A DNA stretch of 64,000 nt from Kushneria sinocarnis. Its GTDB lineage: Bacteria > Pseudomonadota > Gammaproteobacteria > Pseudomonadales > Halomonadaceae. Under the pieces are notes generated by a model. It saw nothing but the letters and a program-made list of their open reading frames with translations, was not told where the DNA came from and made no database searches. The stretch spans positions 310,001 to 374,000 of the forward strand of contig NZ_RBIN01000001.1 in the NCBI RefSeq assembly GCF_003633775.1. The letters are read 5' to 3'. Positions within the stretch are counted from its first letter, which is position 1. Each line of letters starts with the position of its first letter. Below, piece by piece: positions 8,907 to 17,060 of this stretch. A program made the translations under genes and the position numbers.

Positions 8907-8935
8907 GCAACGGTTGCCGGGTCCGTTGCTTTTTT
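8907..8935 (+). terminator. Rho-independent terminator of the metal ABC operon
   Basis: GCAACGG (8907-8913) pairs with CCGTTGC (8923-8929) and is followed immediately by TTTTTT (8930-8935). It lies 66 bp after the last permease gene. Confidence 0.85.
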
Positions 8936-9171
8936 AATGACAGATGTCGGCAGGCGCTGGCTCATGGCGTGATATCGCGCCACGAGCAGCACCAACAGTC
9001 GTCCCCGCCGGGCGCCCGTGCCCGCCGCCCCCCCCATTCCCTGCTGTGCTTATCCGCTGCCTTCGCCCTTGGTTGAATTGTGGGCCGACCGGCACTGCGC
9101 AATATTCGGCAGAAGCCTGAACAAAGGTCAACAAGCCACAGGCTTTCCATTCAGAACAAACTGATTCGGGC
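8936..9171. other. Intergenic region before the sugar ABC operon
   Basis: No convincing gene. Short open frames here lack ribosome sites and recognisable protein features. The stretch includes a run of C around 9029-9040 and becomes A/T-richer from 9110, where the promoter of the sugar operon is expected. Confidence 0.6.
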
Positions 9172-9184
9172 CTGATCGGATCAG
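9172..9184. promoter_or_regulatory. Palindrome upstream of the sugar binding-protein gene
   Basis: CTGATC (9172-9177) and GATCAG (9179-9184) form a perfect dyad about a single central base, 20 bp before the ATG. Its position suits a repressor site for the sugar operon; the regulator is not in the window. Confidence 0.4.
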
Positions 9185-9203
9185 ATCACAGGGAATGCAC
9201 GCC

Positions 9204-10487
9204 ATGATTGCAAGACGTCTTATCGGTGGAATCGGTTGTACGCTGCTGCCGCTCGCGCTGGCCATGCCGGCATCGTCGTGGGCCGGCGATCAGCAGGGTG
9301 ACAAGCAGGTCGAGGTGCTCAACTGGTGGACCTCGGGCAGCGAGGCCCAGGCACTGGGCGTGCTCAAGAGTGATCTGGCCGAGCAGGGCATCGGCTGGAA
9401 GAACATGCCGGTGGCCGGCGGCGCGGGCACCAATGCCATGGCGGTGCTGCGCTCGCGGGTTACCTCCGGCAACCCGCCAACGGCCGCCCAGGTGCTGGGC
9501 TTCGATGCCCGCGACTGGGCGCAGCGCGGGGCGCTGACCTATCTCGATGACGTGGCCCAGTCACAGAGCTGGGGCGAGGTGTTCCCGGCGGCAATCAAGA
9601 ACTTTGCCCAGCACGAGGGGCACTGGATCGGCGCGCCGTTCGAAGTCCACTCCACCAACTGGGTGTGGGCCAACAAGTCGCTGATGGACGAGCTGGGCAT
9701 CGAGCAGCCCGAAAGCTGGGATGACTTCATCGCCTCGATGCAAAAGGCGCAGGAGGCCGGCTATCTCGGTCTGGCCTACGGCGGTCAGCCGTGGCAGGAC
9801 GCCACCGTGTTCGAGAACGTGGTGCTGGCGACCGGCGGGGCGGACTTCTATCGACAGGCCTTCATTGAGCTGGACGAGTCGGCGCTGAACTCGGACACCA
9901 TGGTGCAGGCGTTCGATCGCATGCGCGAGCTGCTGCAGTACAAGGATGACAACTCGCCGGGGCGCGACTGGAACCTGGCCACCGCCATGGTGATCAACGG
10001 CAAGGCGCTCTATCAGATCATGGGCGACTGGGCGAAGGGCGAGTTCATCAACGGTGATCTTCAGCCGGGCCAGGATTTCATGTGCTTCCGCACGCCGGGC
10101 ACCCAGGAGGCGGTCACCTTCAACAGCGATCTGATGATCATGTTCCAGACCGACAACGAGCAGCAGCGTGAACTGCAGAGCACCATGGCGCGCGCCATTG
10201 CCTCGCCCGAGTTCCAGATCGCCTTCAGCCAGGCCAAGGGCTCGGTGCCGGCGCGCATGGATCTCGCCGCCGACCAGCTCGATGCCTGCGCCGCGAAGGG
10301 CTATCAGCAGGTCAAGGCCGCAGCCGACCACAATACCCTGATGGGCAGCATGGCCCACGGTTATGCCGCTCAGGCCTCGGTCAAGAACGCGGTATTCGAC
10401 ATCGTCTCTTCCTTCGTCAACAGCAGCATGCCCAGTGATACGGCTGCCGAGCAGCTGGCGATGGCAGTGCAGGGCGCGCAGTCCTGA
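9204..10487 (+). CDS. gtsA: Sugar ABC transporter, periplasmic binding protein (GtsA-like)
   Basis: 427-residue extracellular binding protein of the CUT1 type. A signal peptide (RRLIGGIGCTLLPLALAMPASSWA) is followed by VEVLNWWTSGSEAQAL, typical of glucose/mannose binding proteins such as Pseudomonas GtsA, and later GDWAKGEF and FSQAKGSVPARMDL, both conserved in this group. The ATG at 9204 is chosen because AGGGA lies 9 bp upstream; the ATG at 9195 sits directly on that site. It heads a binding protein-permease-permease-ATPase operon. Glucose or mannose is the likeliest substrate. Confidence 0.85.
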   Translation: MIARRLIGGIGCTLLPLALAMPASSWAGDQQGDKQVEVLNWWTSGSEAQALGVLKSDLAEQGIGWKNMPVAGGAGTNAMAVLRSRVTSGNPPTAAQVLGFDARDWAQRGALTYLDDVAQSQSWGEVFPAAIKNFAQHEGHWIGAPFEVHSTNWVWANKSLMDELGIEQPESWDDFIASMQKAQEAGYLGLAYGGQPWQDATVFENVVLATGGADFYRQAFIELDESALNSDTMVQAFDRMRELLQYKDDNSPGRDWNLATAMVINGKALYQIMGDWAKGEFINGDLQPGQDFMCFRTPGTQEAVTFNSDLMIMFQTDNEQQRELQSTMARAIASPEFQIAFSQAKGSVPARMDLAADQLDACAAKGYQQVKAAADHNTLMGSMAHGYAAQASVKNAVFDIVSSFVNSSMPSDTAAEQLAMAVQGAQS

Positions 10488-10541
10488 TGCGTCCGGGCCC
10501 CGGGCTGCCGGGGCCTCACTGTTCAATCGGAGATCAATGCA

Positions 10542-11447
10542 ATGCCGAATTCGCCCTCCCCCCAGGGTGGCGGGGCACGGGCCCGCATGCAGCGCTGGCT
10601 GCCGAAGCTGGTGCTCTCGCCCTCGTTCGTTCTGATCCTGTTCTTCGTCTACGGCTTCATCCTGTGGACGACCTATATCTCCTTCAGCAACTCCGGGATG
10701 CTGCCCGACTACAGCTGGGCCGGGCTGCGCCAGTGGTCGCGGCTGTGGAACTCCTGGACCTGGGGGATTGCGCTGCACAACATCTGGATCTTCGGGCTGC
10801 TGTATATCGTCAGCTGTATCGTGCTCGGTCTGCTGCTGGCGATCCTGCTTGATCAGCGCATTCGTGCCGAGGGCGCGCTGCGTACCATCTATCTCTACCC
10901 CATGGCGCTCTCGTTCATCGTCACCGGTACGGCCTGGCAGTGGTTCCTCAACCCCGGGCTGGGGCTGGAGAAGACGATGCACGAGCTGGGCTGGCAGAGC
11001 TTCAGCTTCAACTGGCTGATCGATTCCGGGATGGCGATCTACACCATCGTGATTGCGGCAGTGTGGCAGGCCACCGGCTTCATCATGGCGATGTTCCTGG
11101 CGGGACTGCGCGGCATTGACGGCGAGATGATCAAGGCCGCCCAGATCGATGGCGCGCCCGCCTGGAAGATCTATCTGCGCATCATCATTCCGCAGCTGCG
11201 CCCGGTATTCTTGAGCGCGGTGGTGGTGCTGGCACACCTGGCGATCAAGAGCTTCGATCTGATCGTGGCGATGACCGGCGGCGGACCCGGCAACTCCACC
11301 GCGGTGCCGGCGACCTTCATGTACTCCTACGCCTTCTCGCGCAACGAGATGGGCATTGCCGCTGCCAGTGCGGTGTTCATGCTGGCGGTGATCGCGGCGC
11401 TGATCATCCCCTATCTGTATTCCGAGCTGAGGGAGTCCCGTTCATGA
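10542..11447 (+). CDS. gtsB: Sugar ABC transporter permease (GtsB-like)
   Basis: 301-residue MalF-type inner-membrane permease with six predicted helices. The first helix covers VLSPSFVLILFFVYGFILWTT without a large periplasmic loop. The EAA-type coupling motif appears as EMIKAAQIDGAPAWKIYLRI near residue 200. ATG at 10542 has CGGAG 9 bp upstream. It follows the binding protein after a 54-bp gap and overlaps gtsC by ATGA. Confidence 0.88.
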   Translation: MPNSPSPQGGGARARMQRWLPKLVLSPSFVLILFFVYGFILWTTYISFSNSGMLPDYSWAGLRQWSRLWNSWTWGIALHNIWIFGLLYIVSCIVLGLLLAILLDQRIRAEGALRTIYLYPMALSFIVTGTAWQWFLNPGLGLEKTMHELGWQSFSFNWLIDSGMAIYTIVIAAVWQATGFIMAMFLAGLRGIDGEMIKAAQIDGAPAWKIYLRIIIPQLRPVFLSAVVVLAHLAIKSFDLIVAMTGGGPGNSTAVPATFMYSYAFSRNEMGIAAASAVFMLAVIAALIIPYLYSELRESRS

Positions 11448-12319
11448 GTACCGCACCTCCCACAGCGCGGGCCGGGGTCCTCTCGCGCGCGATTCTCTAT
11501 GCGATTCTGGCGGTCTTCGCGATCGCCTATCTGATGCCGCTGTACGTCATGCTGACGACCTCGTTCAAGACACTGGACGAGATCCATCAGGGCAACATGC
11601 TGGCGCTGCCCGACAACTGGACCATCCAGCCCTGGCTCGAGGCCTGGGGCAGTGCCTGCATCGGGCTCGAATGCAACGGCGTGCACGGCTATTTCTTCAA
11701 CAGCATCCGGATCGTGGTGCCGGCGGTACTGATCTCGGGGCTGCTAGGCGCGTTCAACGGCTACGTGCTGACCAAGTGGCGCTTTCGCGGTCACCGGATC
11801 GTCTTCGGGCTGATCCTGTTCAGCTGTTTCATTCCCTTCCAGATCATCCTGCTGCCGATGGCGCGGGTCCTGGGCATCCTGAACATCGCCAACAGCGTGA
11901 CCGGGCTGGTACTGGTGCACATCGTCTACGGCATCGGCTTTACCACGCTGTTCTTTCGCAACTACTACGAGACCTTTCCCAACGAACTGATCCGTGCCGC
12001 GCAGCTCGACGGCGCCGGCTTCTTCACCATCTTCTTCCGCATCCTGCTGCCGGCGTCCACGCCGATCATCGTGGTCACCATCATCTGGCAGTTCACCAAC
12101 GTGTGGAACGACTTCCTGTTCGGGGTTTCCTTTGCATCGGGTGACAGCGCGCCGATCACGGTGGCGCTCAACAATCTGGTCAACAGCTCCACCGGCGTGA
12201 AGGCCTACAACGTCAACATGGCAGCCGCCATGGTGGCGGCGGTGCCCACGCTGATTGTCTACATCCTGGCGGGCAAGTACTTCCTCCGGGGCCTGATGTC
12301 GGGTTCGGTCAAGGGTTGA
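11444..12319 (+). CDS. gtsC: Sugar ABC transporter permease (GtsC-like)
   Basis: 291-residue MalG-type permease. TM1 ([20 protein letters not shown]) leads to [11 protein letters not shown], standard for this subunit; the EAA loop is [20 protein letters not shown] and a WNDFLFGV motif follows. A cysteine-containing insertion ([11 protein letters not shown]) in the first periplasmic loop is also found in proteobacterial glucose permeases. Start overlaps the stop of gtsB, with GGGAG upstream. Confidence 0.88.
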   Translation: MSTAPPTARAGVLSRAILYAILAVFAIAYLMPLYVMLTTSFKTLDEIHQGNMLALPDNWTIQPWLEAWGSACIGLECNGVHGYFFNSIRIVVPAVLISGLLGAFNGYVLTKWRFRGHRIVFGLILFSCFIPFQIILLPMARVLGILNIANSVTGLVLVHIVYGIGFTTLFFRNYYETFPNELIRAAQLDGAGFFTIFFRILLPASTPIIVVTIIWQFTNVWNDFLFGVSFASGDSAPITVALNNLVNSSTGVKAYNVNMAAAMVAAVPTLIVYILAGKYFLRGLMSGSVKG

Positions 12320-12326
12320 GAATTAC

Positions 12327-13439
12327 ATGAGTTTTCTACACATCAACAACATCCGTAAGCACTTTGGCGAGACGACCGTGCTCAAGGGCATCGATATCGC
12401 CATCGAGCAGGGGGATTTTCTGGTGCTGGTGGGGCCGTCGGGCTGTGGCAAGTCGACCCTGCTCAACATGATCGCCGGGCTGGATTCGATCAGCGACGGT
12501 GAGCTGCTGCTTAATGGCCGGCGCATCAACGAGGTGCATCCCGCCCAGCGCGATATCGCCATGGTGTTCCAGTCCTATGCGCTCTATCCCAGCATGACGG
12601 TGGCAGGCAATATCGGCTTCGGCCTGGAGATGCGCAAGGTACCGAAGCACGAGCGCCGCGAGGCGATCGAGCGGGTAGCGAAGATGCTGCAGATCGAGAA
12701 CCTGCTCGATCGCAAGCCCGGACAGCTCTCCGGCGGCCAGCGTCAGCGCGTGGCGATGGGGCGGGCGCTGGTGCGCGAACCGCAGCTGTTTCTGTTCGAC
12801 GAACCGCTCTCCAACCTGGATGCCAAGCTGCGCGTCGACATGCGTACCGAGATCAAGCAGCTCCATCAGCGTCTCGGCGCCACCATCGTCTATGTGACCC
12901 ACGACCAGATCGAGGCGATGACACTGGCGACCCGGATTGCCGTGATGCGGGCCGGTGAGCTGCAGCAGCTGGGCACCCCCCAGCAGGTGTACGACGATCC
13001 CGGCAATCTGTTCGTGGCCGGCTTCATGGGCTCACCGTCGATGAATCTGCTCAATGCCCGCATCGTGATGGTGGATGATGAACCGGTGGCACGGATCGCC
13101 GCCGGCGAGGGCACGCTGGAGCTGCCGATCGTACGCGATCGCGAGGCGCTGCGTGGCTGGCAGGATCGGGAGGTGATCATCGGCCTGCGGCCGGAGGCGA
13201 TCACCGACCCTGCCAGCGCCAACCGGCAGGATGGCGTGATCCACGAGACCTCGCTGACGGTCAGCCTGGTCGAACCGACCGGCGCCGATGTCTATGCCGT
13301 CACCCACCTCGGCGGCCGCGACATCAATGCCCGCATGCGCCCCGGCACCCAGCTCTCGCCGGGCGAGCAGACCCGCTTTGCCTTCGACGTCTCGCGCATG
13401 GTGGCCTTCGACCCCCAGAGCGAAGAGCGCATTCGCTGA
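12327..13439 (+). CDS. gtsD: Sugar ABC transporter ATP-binding protein (MalK/UgpC family, GtsD-like)
   Basis: 370-residue CUT1 ATPase. Walker A is GPSGCGKST, the Q-loop [13 protein letters not shown], the signature [14 protein letters not shown], Walker [16 protein letters not shown] and the switch [11 protein letters not shown]. The C-terminal ~130 residues form the TOBE/MalK regulatory region with GLRPEAI. It starts 8 bp after gtsC with a poor Shine-Dalgarno, so translation probably depends on coupling. It should be the energy subunit for the GtsABC importer. Confidence 0.9.
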   Translation: MSFLHINNIRKHFGETTVLKGIDIAIEQGDFLVLVGPSGCGKSTLLNMIAGLDSISDGELLLNGRRINEVHPAQRDIAMVFQSYALYPSMTVAGNIGFGLEMRKVPKHERREAIERVAKMLQIENLLDRKPGQLSGGQRQRVAMGRALVREPQLFLFDEPLSNLDAKLRVDMRTEIKQLHQRLGATIVYVTHDQIEAMTLATRIAVMRAGELQQLGTPQQVYDDPGNLFVAGFMGSPSMNLLNARIVMVDDEPVARIAAGEGTLELPIVRDREALRGWQDREVIIGLRPEAITDPASANRQDGVIHETSLTVSLVEPTGADVYAVTHLGGRDINARMRPGTQLSPGEQTRFAFDVSRMVAFDPQSEERIR

Positions 13440-13451
13440 AGTCGCATGACG

Positions 13452-13478
13452 CCGGCCGGCCGTGAAGCTGCCGGCCGG
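13452..13478 (+). terminator. GC-rich hairpin after the sugar ABC operon
   Basis: CCGGCCGGC (13452-13460) pairs with GCCGGCCGG (13470-13478) around a 9-base loop, 12 bp after the ATPase stop. No T run follows, so terminator function is uncertain. Confidence 0.35.
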
Positions 13479-13630
13479 TCGCTTCTCCCGGCGTCGGGCG
13501 TGCTGGCCGCTGCCGATCATGATCGCTCCACTGCTGCTCAAGAAGTCCGGCGCGCTGCCGATACCCGGTCTATTACCTTCTGTTACAAAATCGCCACGGC
13601 CGCCGGTGCCGAAGCGGAGAGGGAAACGAC

Positions 13631-14809
13631 ATGGATGGTCGAAGAGTGCGTCCGGTGGGAGCATGGCGTTATCTGCTGAGCCTGCTGTTGAGCCTGCTGC
13701 CTGTCTCGGCCGGGGCGCAGGCCCTGGCCGGCAATGAGCCCCTGACCGTCAGCGGCTTCGGTACGCTGGGGGTGATCCACAACAGCAGCAGCGAGGCCGC
13801 CTTCGTCCGTGACCTCGGCCAGCCGAAGGGGGCAGGGGAGGGCTGGAGTGCGCGAGTGGATACCCTGCTCGGCGGCCAGGTCGACCTGAAGCTGAATGAC
13901 CGCTTCGATGTCACCCTGCAGGGTATCAGCCGCTATCATCACGAGGGTGATTTCAGCCCCGAACTGACCTGGGCCTTTCTCCGCTATACCCCATCCCCCG
14001 GCTGGCAGCTGCGTGCCGGTCGGCTGGGCTGGGATTCCTATCTGTTCTCCGAATCCCGTTATGTCGGCTATGCCTATCCGTGGGTGCGCCCGCCGGTGGA
14101 TCACTACGGCATCCTGCAGCTGGATTACATCGAGGGTGTCGATGTCACCTACCGCCGGCCGCTGGGCAGCGGACTGGCCTGGGCCAAGCTGTTTGCCGGC
14201 CGCTCCACCAGTCATCTCGTGCTGTCGGAAGCGCTGTCCGCCGAAATGGACATCAGCAACCTCTACGGCGGCCATCTCAACTATGCCCTCGGGCCCTGGC
14301 AGTTCCGGGCAAGCTATGCGCGCGCGGACAGTGACGCCGACTTTTCCGTGGATCGTGAAGCGTTCGCCCGCAACCCGCGCACGCTGGTGCTCAATACCCT
14401 GATCGGCCGGGCCTTCGACTATGGCGCCATCGAGCTCTATTCGCTGGGCATGACTTACGAACAGGGTCGCTGGCAGGTGCAGGCCATGCAGAATCGCAGC
14501 ACCACCGACAGCGAGGGCGTCATCGATTCGGGCTTTGTCTCGCTCGGCTATCGCACGGGGCAGGCCACGCCCTATGTAATGTTCTCCCGGGTGCGCACCA
14601 GCTTTCCCGAGATTCCGGCGGGAGAAAGCTTCCGACAGCGGACCTGGTCGCTCGGCATGCGTTACGACGTGGCCACCAACCTGGCCCTCAAGACCCAGCT
14701 CGATCGCGTGCATGTTATCAGGCCCGGGCTGCTCTGGCGGGAGACCGATGCCGACTGGGAGGGCGACCGGATCACCCTGGTCAGTCTCGGGCTGGACTTC
14801 ATCTTCTAG
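13631..14809 (+). CDS. Outer-membrane beta-barrel porin-like protein (copy 1, intact)
   Basis: 392-residue protein with a signal peptide (YLLSLLLSLLPVSAGAQA), alternating amphipathic strands rich in Y, R, G and D, and a C-terminal ...LGLDFIF ending in phenylalanine, the outer-membrane assembly signature. The start of the mature part, LTVSGFGTLGVIHN, and the strand pair GWQLRAGRLGWDSYL recur in the second copy. ATG 13631 is preceded by GAGAGGGA. It begins an apparent five-gene unit porin-SBP-porin-SBP-diguanylate cyclase; the substrate is not evident. Confidence 0.75.
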   Translation: MDGRRVRPVGAWRYLLSLLLSLLPVSAGAQALAGNEPLTVSGFGTLGVIHNSSSEAAFVRDLGQPKGAGEGWSARVDTLLGGQVDLKLNDRFDVTLQGISRYHHEGDFSPELTWAFLRYTPSPGWQLRAGRLGWDSYLFSESRYVGYAYPWVRPPVDHYGILQLDYIEGVDVTYRRPLGSGLAWAKLFAGRSTSHLVLSEALSAEMDISNLYGGHLNYALGPWQFRASYARADSDADFSVDREAFARNPRTLVLNTLIGRAFDYGAIELYSLGMTYEQGRWQVQAMQNRSTTDSEGVIDSGFVSLGYRTGQATPYVMFSRVRTSFPEIPAGESFRQRTWSLGMRYDVATNLALKTQLDRVHVIRPGLLWRETDADWEGDRITLVSLGLDFIF

Positions 14810-14819
14810 GGAGAGACAG

Positions 14820-15236
14820 ATGAGCCGGGTACGCCTGCCTGCCATCATGGCGCTGCTTTTGGGCAGCGCCATGGTGCGCGCCGATATTGCCGTGGTGACC
14901 CATGACGCCAGCCACGCGGTTCACCTGAGTCGCCACCAGGTCATCAACATCTTCATGGGCCGCTATCGCCAGCTGCCCGATGGCGGGCTGGCACTGCCGA
15001 TCGATCTTGTCGGTCTCAAGGATCGCTTCTATCGCGCGCTGGTCGATCGGGATCTGGCCGAGATCAACGCCCTGCGGGCGCGCCAGGTCTTTTCCGGTCA
15101 GGGGTCGCCCCCCTATCAGGCGGACGCCCCCGAGGAGGTGGCCGCCCTGGTCCTGCAGAACCCGGGGGCGCTGGGGTATGTCGATGCCGCCGGGGTCACC
15201 CCGGATCAGCAGATCGTGTTCATGCTGCACGAATAG
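14820..15236 (+). CDS. Small periplasmic phosphate-SBP-like protein (copy 1)
   Basis: 138-residue exported protein with signal peptide RLPAIMALLLGSAMVRA and mature start DIAVVTHDASHAVHLS. The core HQVINIFMGRYRQLPDGGLALPIDL and GALGYVD resemble the half-size PstS-like proteins often annotated as phosphate ABC transporter substrate-binding proteins. No ABC permease is nearby, so transport is unlikely to be its role; these genes often accompany a porin and a GGDEF protein. The ATG sits 10 bp after the porin stop behind TAGGGAGAGA. Confidence 0.7.
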   Translation: MSRVRLPAIMALLLGSAMVRADIAVVTHDASHAVHLSRHQVINIFMGRYRQLPDGGLALPIDLVGLKDRFYRALVDRDLAEINALRARQVFSGQGSPPYQADAPEEVAALVLQNPGALGYVDAAGVTPDQQIVFMLHE

Positions 15237-15329
15237 GTGCCGAGTGCTGTGCTGTTCTTCCTCTCCCGGTTGGGTGGCCGGACGCGGCGCCCCCGTCACG
15301 AATCACAACGCCGAAAAGCCAGGTTTACT

Positions 15330-15357
15330 TAAAGGGGAACGACCCTCCGGCCGAAAT
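15330..15357 (+). promoter_or_regulatory. Sigma-28-like promoter before the second porin copy
   Basis: TAAAG (15330-15334) is followed, 16 bp after TAAA, by GCCGAAAT (15350-15357). The flagellar sigma-28 consensus is TAAA-N15-GCCGATAA. The first five bases of the -10 match and the spacing is one base long, as for the chemoreceptor promoter at 40187. It would transcribe the second porin, second SBP and the GGDEF gene. Confidence 0.4.
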
Positions 15358-15452
15358 TAACGCTGTTACGTTCGATTACATCCAGCCAGGGAGCCGGCTG
15401 GAGATCGAAGGGTAATCCACGTGAATGGATAAGGATGGCCGAGGCACGCCCG

Positions 15453-16627
15453 ATGATGACATGCCGATATCTGCTGATCGTTCTGCTGGCCCTGCTGTCC
15501 GGGCCGGCGCAGGCGCTGTCCGGCGGTGATCGTTTCAGCGTCAGCGGTTTCGGTACGCTCGCCCTGGCACACAGCAATCTGGACGAGGCCGATTTCGTGC
15601 GCGATATCGGTCAGCCGAAGGGCGCCGGCAAGGGCTGGAGTGCCCGCCCCGACTCCCTGCTGGGTGCCCAGCTCGGCATTGAGCTGCAGGAGACGCTGGA
15701 TGTCGTGGTTCAGGGCATCAGCCGCTACCACGACAGCGGCGATTTCAGCCCCGAGCTGAGCTGGGCCTTTGCGCGCTGGACACCGCAGCCCGGTATCCAG
15801 CTGCGCGCCGGCCGACTGGGCTGGGATGTCTACCTGCTCTCCGATTCCCGCTACGTGGGCTACGCCTATCCCTGGGTACGGCCACCGGTGGATCACTTCG
15901 GCACCCTGCAGCTGACCCATGTCGACGGCGCTGATATTACCTTCCGGCGGCCGATCGGCAGTGATCTGGTAGCCCTCAAGCTCTATGCCGGCCGTTCCAG
16001 CGGTCGCATCTTCATGGGCGAAGGGTTTGCTGCCGATTTCGAGGTGGACCGGGTCTATGGTGGTCACGTCGATTACGAAACCGGCGCCTGGCGCTTTCGT
16101 CTCGGTTATACGCAGATGGAAGCCGACGTGGATTTCCGGGGCGCAGTGCCCGACATGATCGCGCATTATTTTCATGTCGATGCCGATCGGCTACTGACCG
16201 AGGCGTTCGGTTTCGACCGGTTTCGACGCTACTCGGCCGCGACCGGTTTCGACGCTACTCGGCCGCGGCCGGTTTCCGTCAGGGCCCGATCCAGCTGCAG
16301 GCGATGTGGAACACCAGCACCACCAGTGCCGATGGCAGGATCGATTCGGGATTCGTCTCGGCAGGCTATCGCATCGACCGGACCATGCCCTTTGTCATGT
16401 TCTCCGGGGTGGATACCTCCGCGCGGGAGGAAGCCGATCCCAGCGGCTTCCGACAGTACACCTGGTCACTGGGGGCCCGCCATGACGTGACCAACCGCAT
16501 GGCACTCAAGGCGCAGGTTGATCGCATCAATGTTCAGCAGCCGGGCTTTCTGTGGCGGGATATCGACCCCGACTGGCAGGGCGGCTGGGCCACCATGGTC
16601 AGCCTCGGGCTGGACTTTGTCTTCTAG
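15453..16627 (+). pseudogene. Outer-membrane porin-like protein (copy 2), frameshifted by a 26-bp duplication
   Basis: Paralogue of the porin at 13631-14809: signal peptide CRYLLIVLLALLSGPAQA, mature start FSVSGFGTLALAHSN, shared IQLRAGRLGWDVYLL and YVGYAYPWVRPPVDHFG, and a C-terminus LGLDFVF. The frame is lost at a perfect 26-bp tandem repeat (16215-16266), after which an out-of-frame product would end at 16490. Removing one repeat copy joins FDRFRRYSAAAGFRQGP to QLQAMWNTSTT and restores alignment with copy 1 through to the final phenylalanine. The ATG at 15453 has GAGG 8 bp upstream; the ATG at 15435 lacks a usable site. It could be a true pseudogene, a reversible mutation or a sequence error. 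Confidence 0.8.
16215..16266 (+). repeat. Perfect 26-bp tandem duplication inside porin copy 2
   Basis: The unit starting GACCGGTTTCGACGCT occupies 16215-16240 and is repeated exactly at 16241-16266. Its length is not a multiple of three, so it breaks the reading frame. A shorter imperfect match (GGCCGGTTTC) follows. Confidence 0.95.
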
Positions 16628-16637
16628 GAGCACGGCG

Positions 16638-17054
16638 ATGACCCGGTTTCGTCACTTCATTGCTGCTGCCCTGCTGGTGACCGGTGGCCTGGCGCACGCC
16701 GATATTGCCGTGGTGACCAATGCCAACAGCGGCATCGCGCAGATGAGCCGCAGCGATGTGATCAATATCTTCATGGGGCGCTATCGCAAGCTGCCCAACG
16801 GTGAGCTGGCCCTGCCGATCGATCTGGCCCCCGTGAAGGCACGCTTCTATCAGGCCCTGGTCGACAAGAACCTGGCCGAGATCAACTCCTGGTGGGCACG
16901 ACTGGTGTTCTCCGGTCAGGCGTCGCCACCCCATCAGGCCGAAACGACCGCCCAGGCCATTTCGCTGGTCGTGCACAATCCCAGTGCGCTGGGGTATGTC
17001 GATACCCATCACCTGACCTCCGAGCTGCATGTCGTGCTCGTCCTGCACGAGTAG
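16638..17054 (+). CDS. Small periplasmic phosphate-SBP-like protein (copy 2)
   Basis: 138 residues, the same length as the copy at 14820-15236. Signal peptide FRHFIAAALLVTGGLAHA, mature start DIAVVTNANSGIAQMS, and shared SDVINIFMGRYRKLPNGELA and ALGYVDTHH. The start codon follows the porin stop by 10 bp with TAGGAG upstream, as in copy 1, so the whole pair was duplicated. It lies directly before the diguanylate cyclase gene (6-bp gap), and may be a periplasmic partner for that sensor. Confidence 0.72.
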   Translation: MTRFRHFIAAALLVTGGLAHADIAVVTNANSGIAQMSRSDVINIFMGRYRKLPNGELALPIDLAPVKARFYQALVDKNLAEINSWWARLVFSGQASPPHQAETTAQAISLVVHNPSALGYVDTHHLTSELHVVLVLHE

Positions 17055-17060
17055 CCCGCC

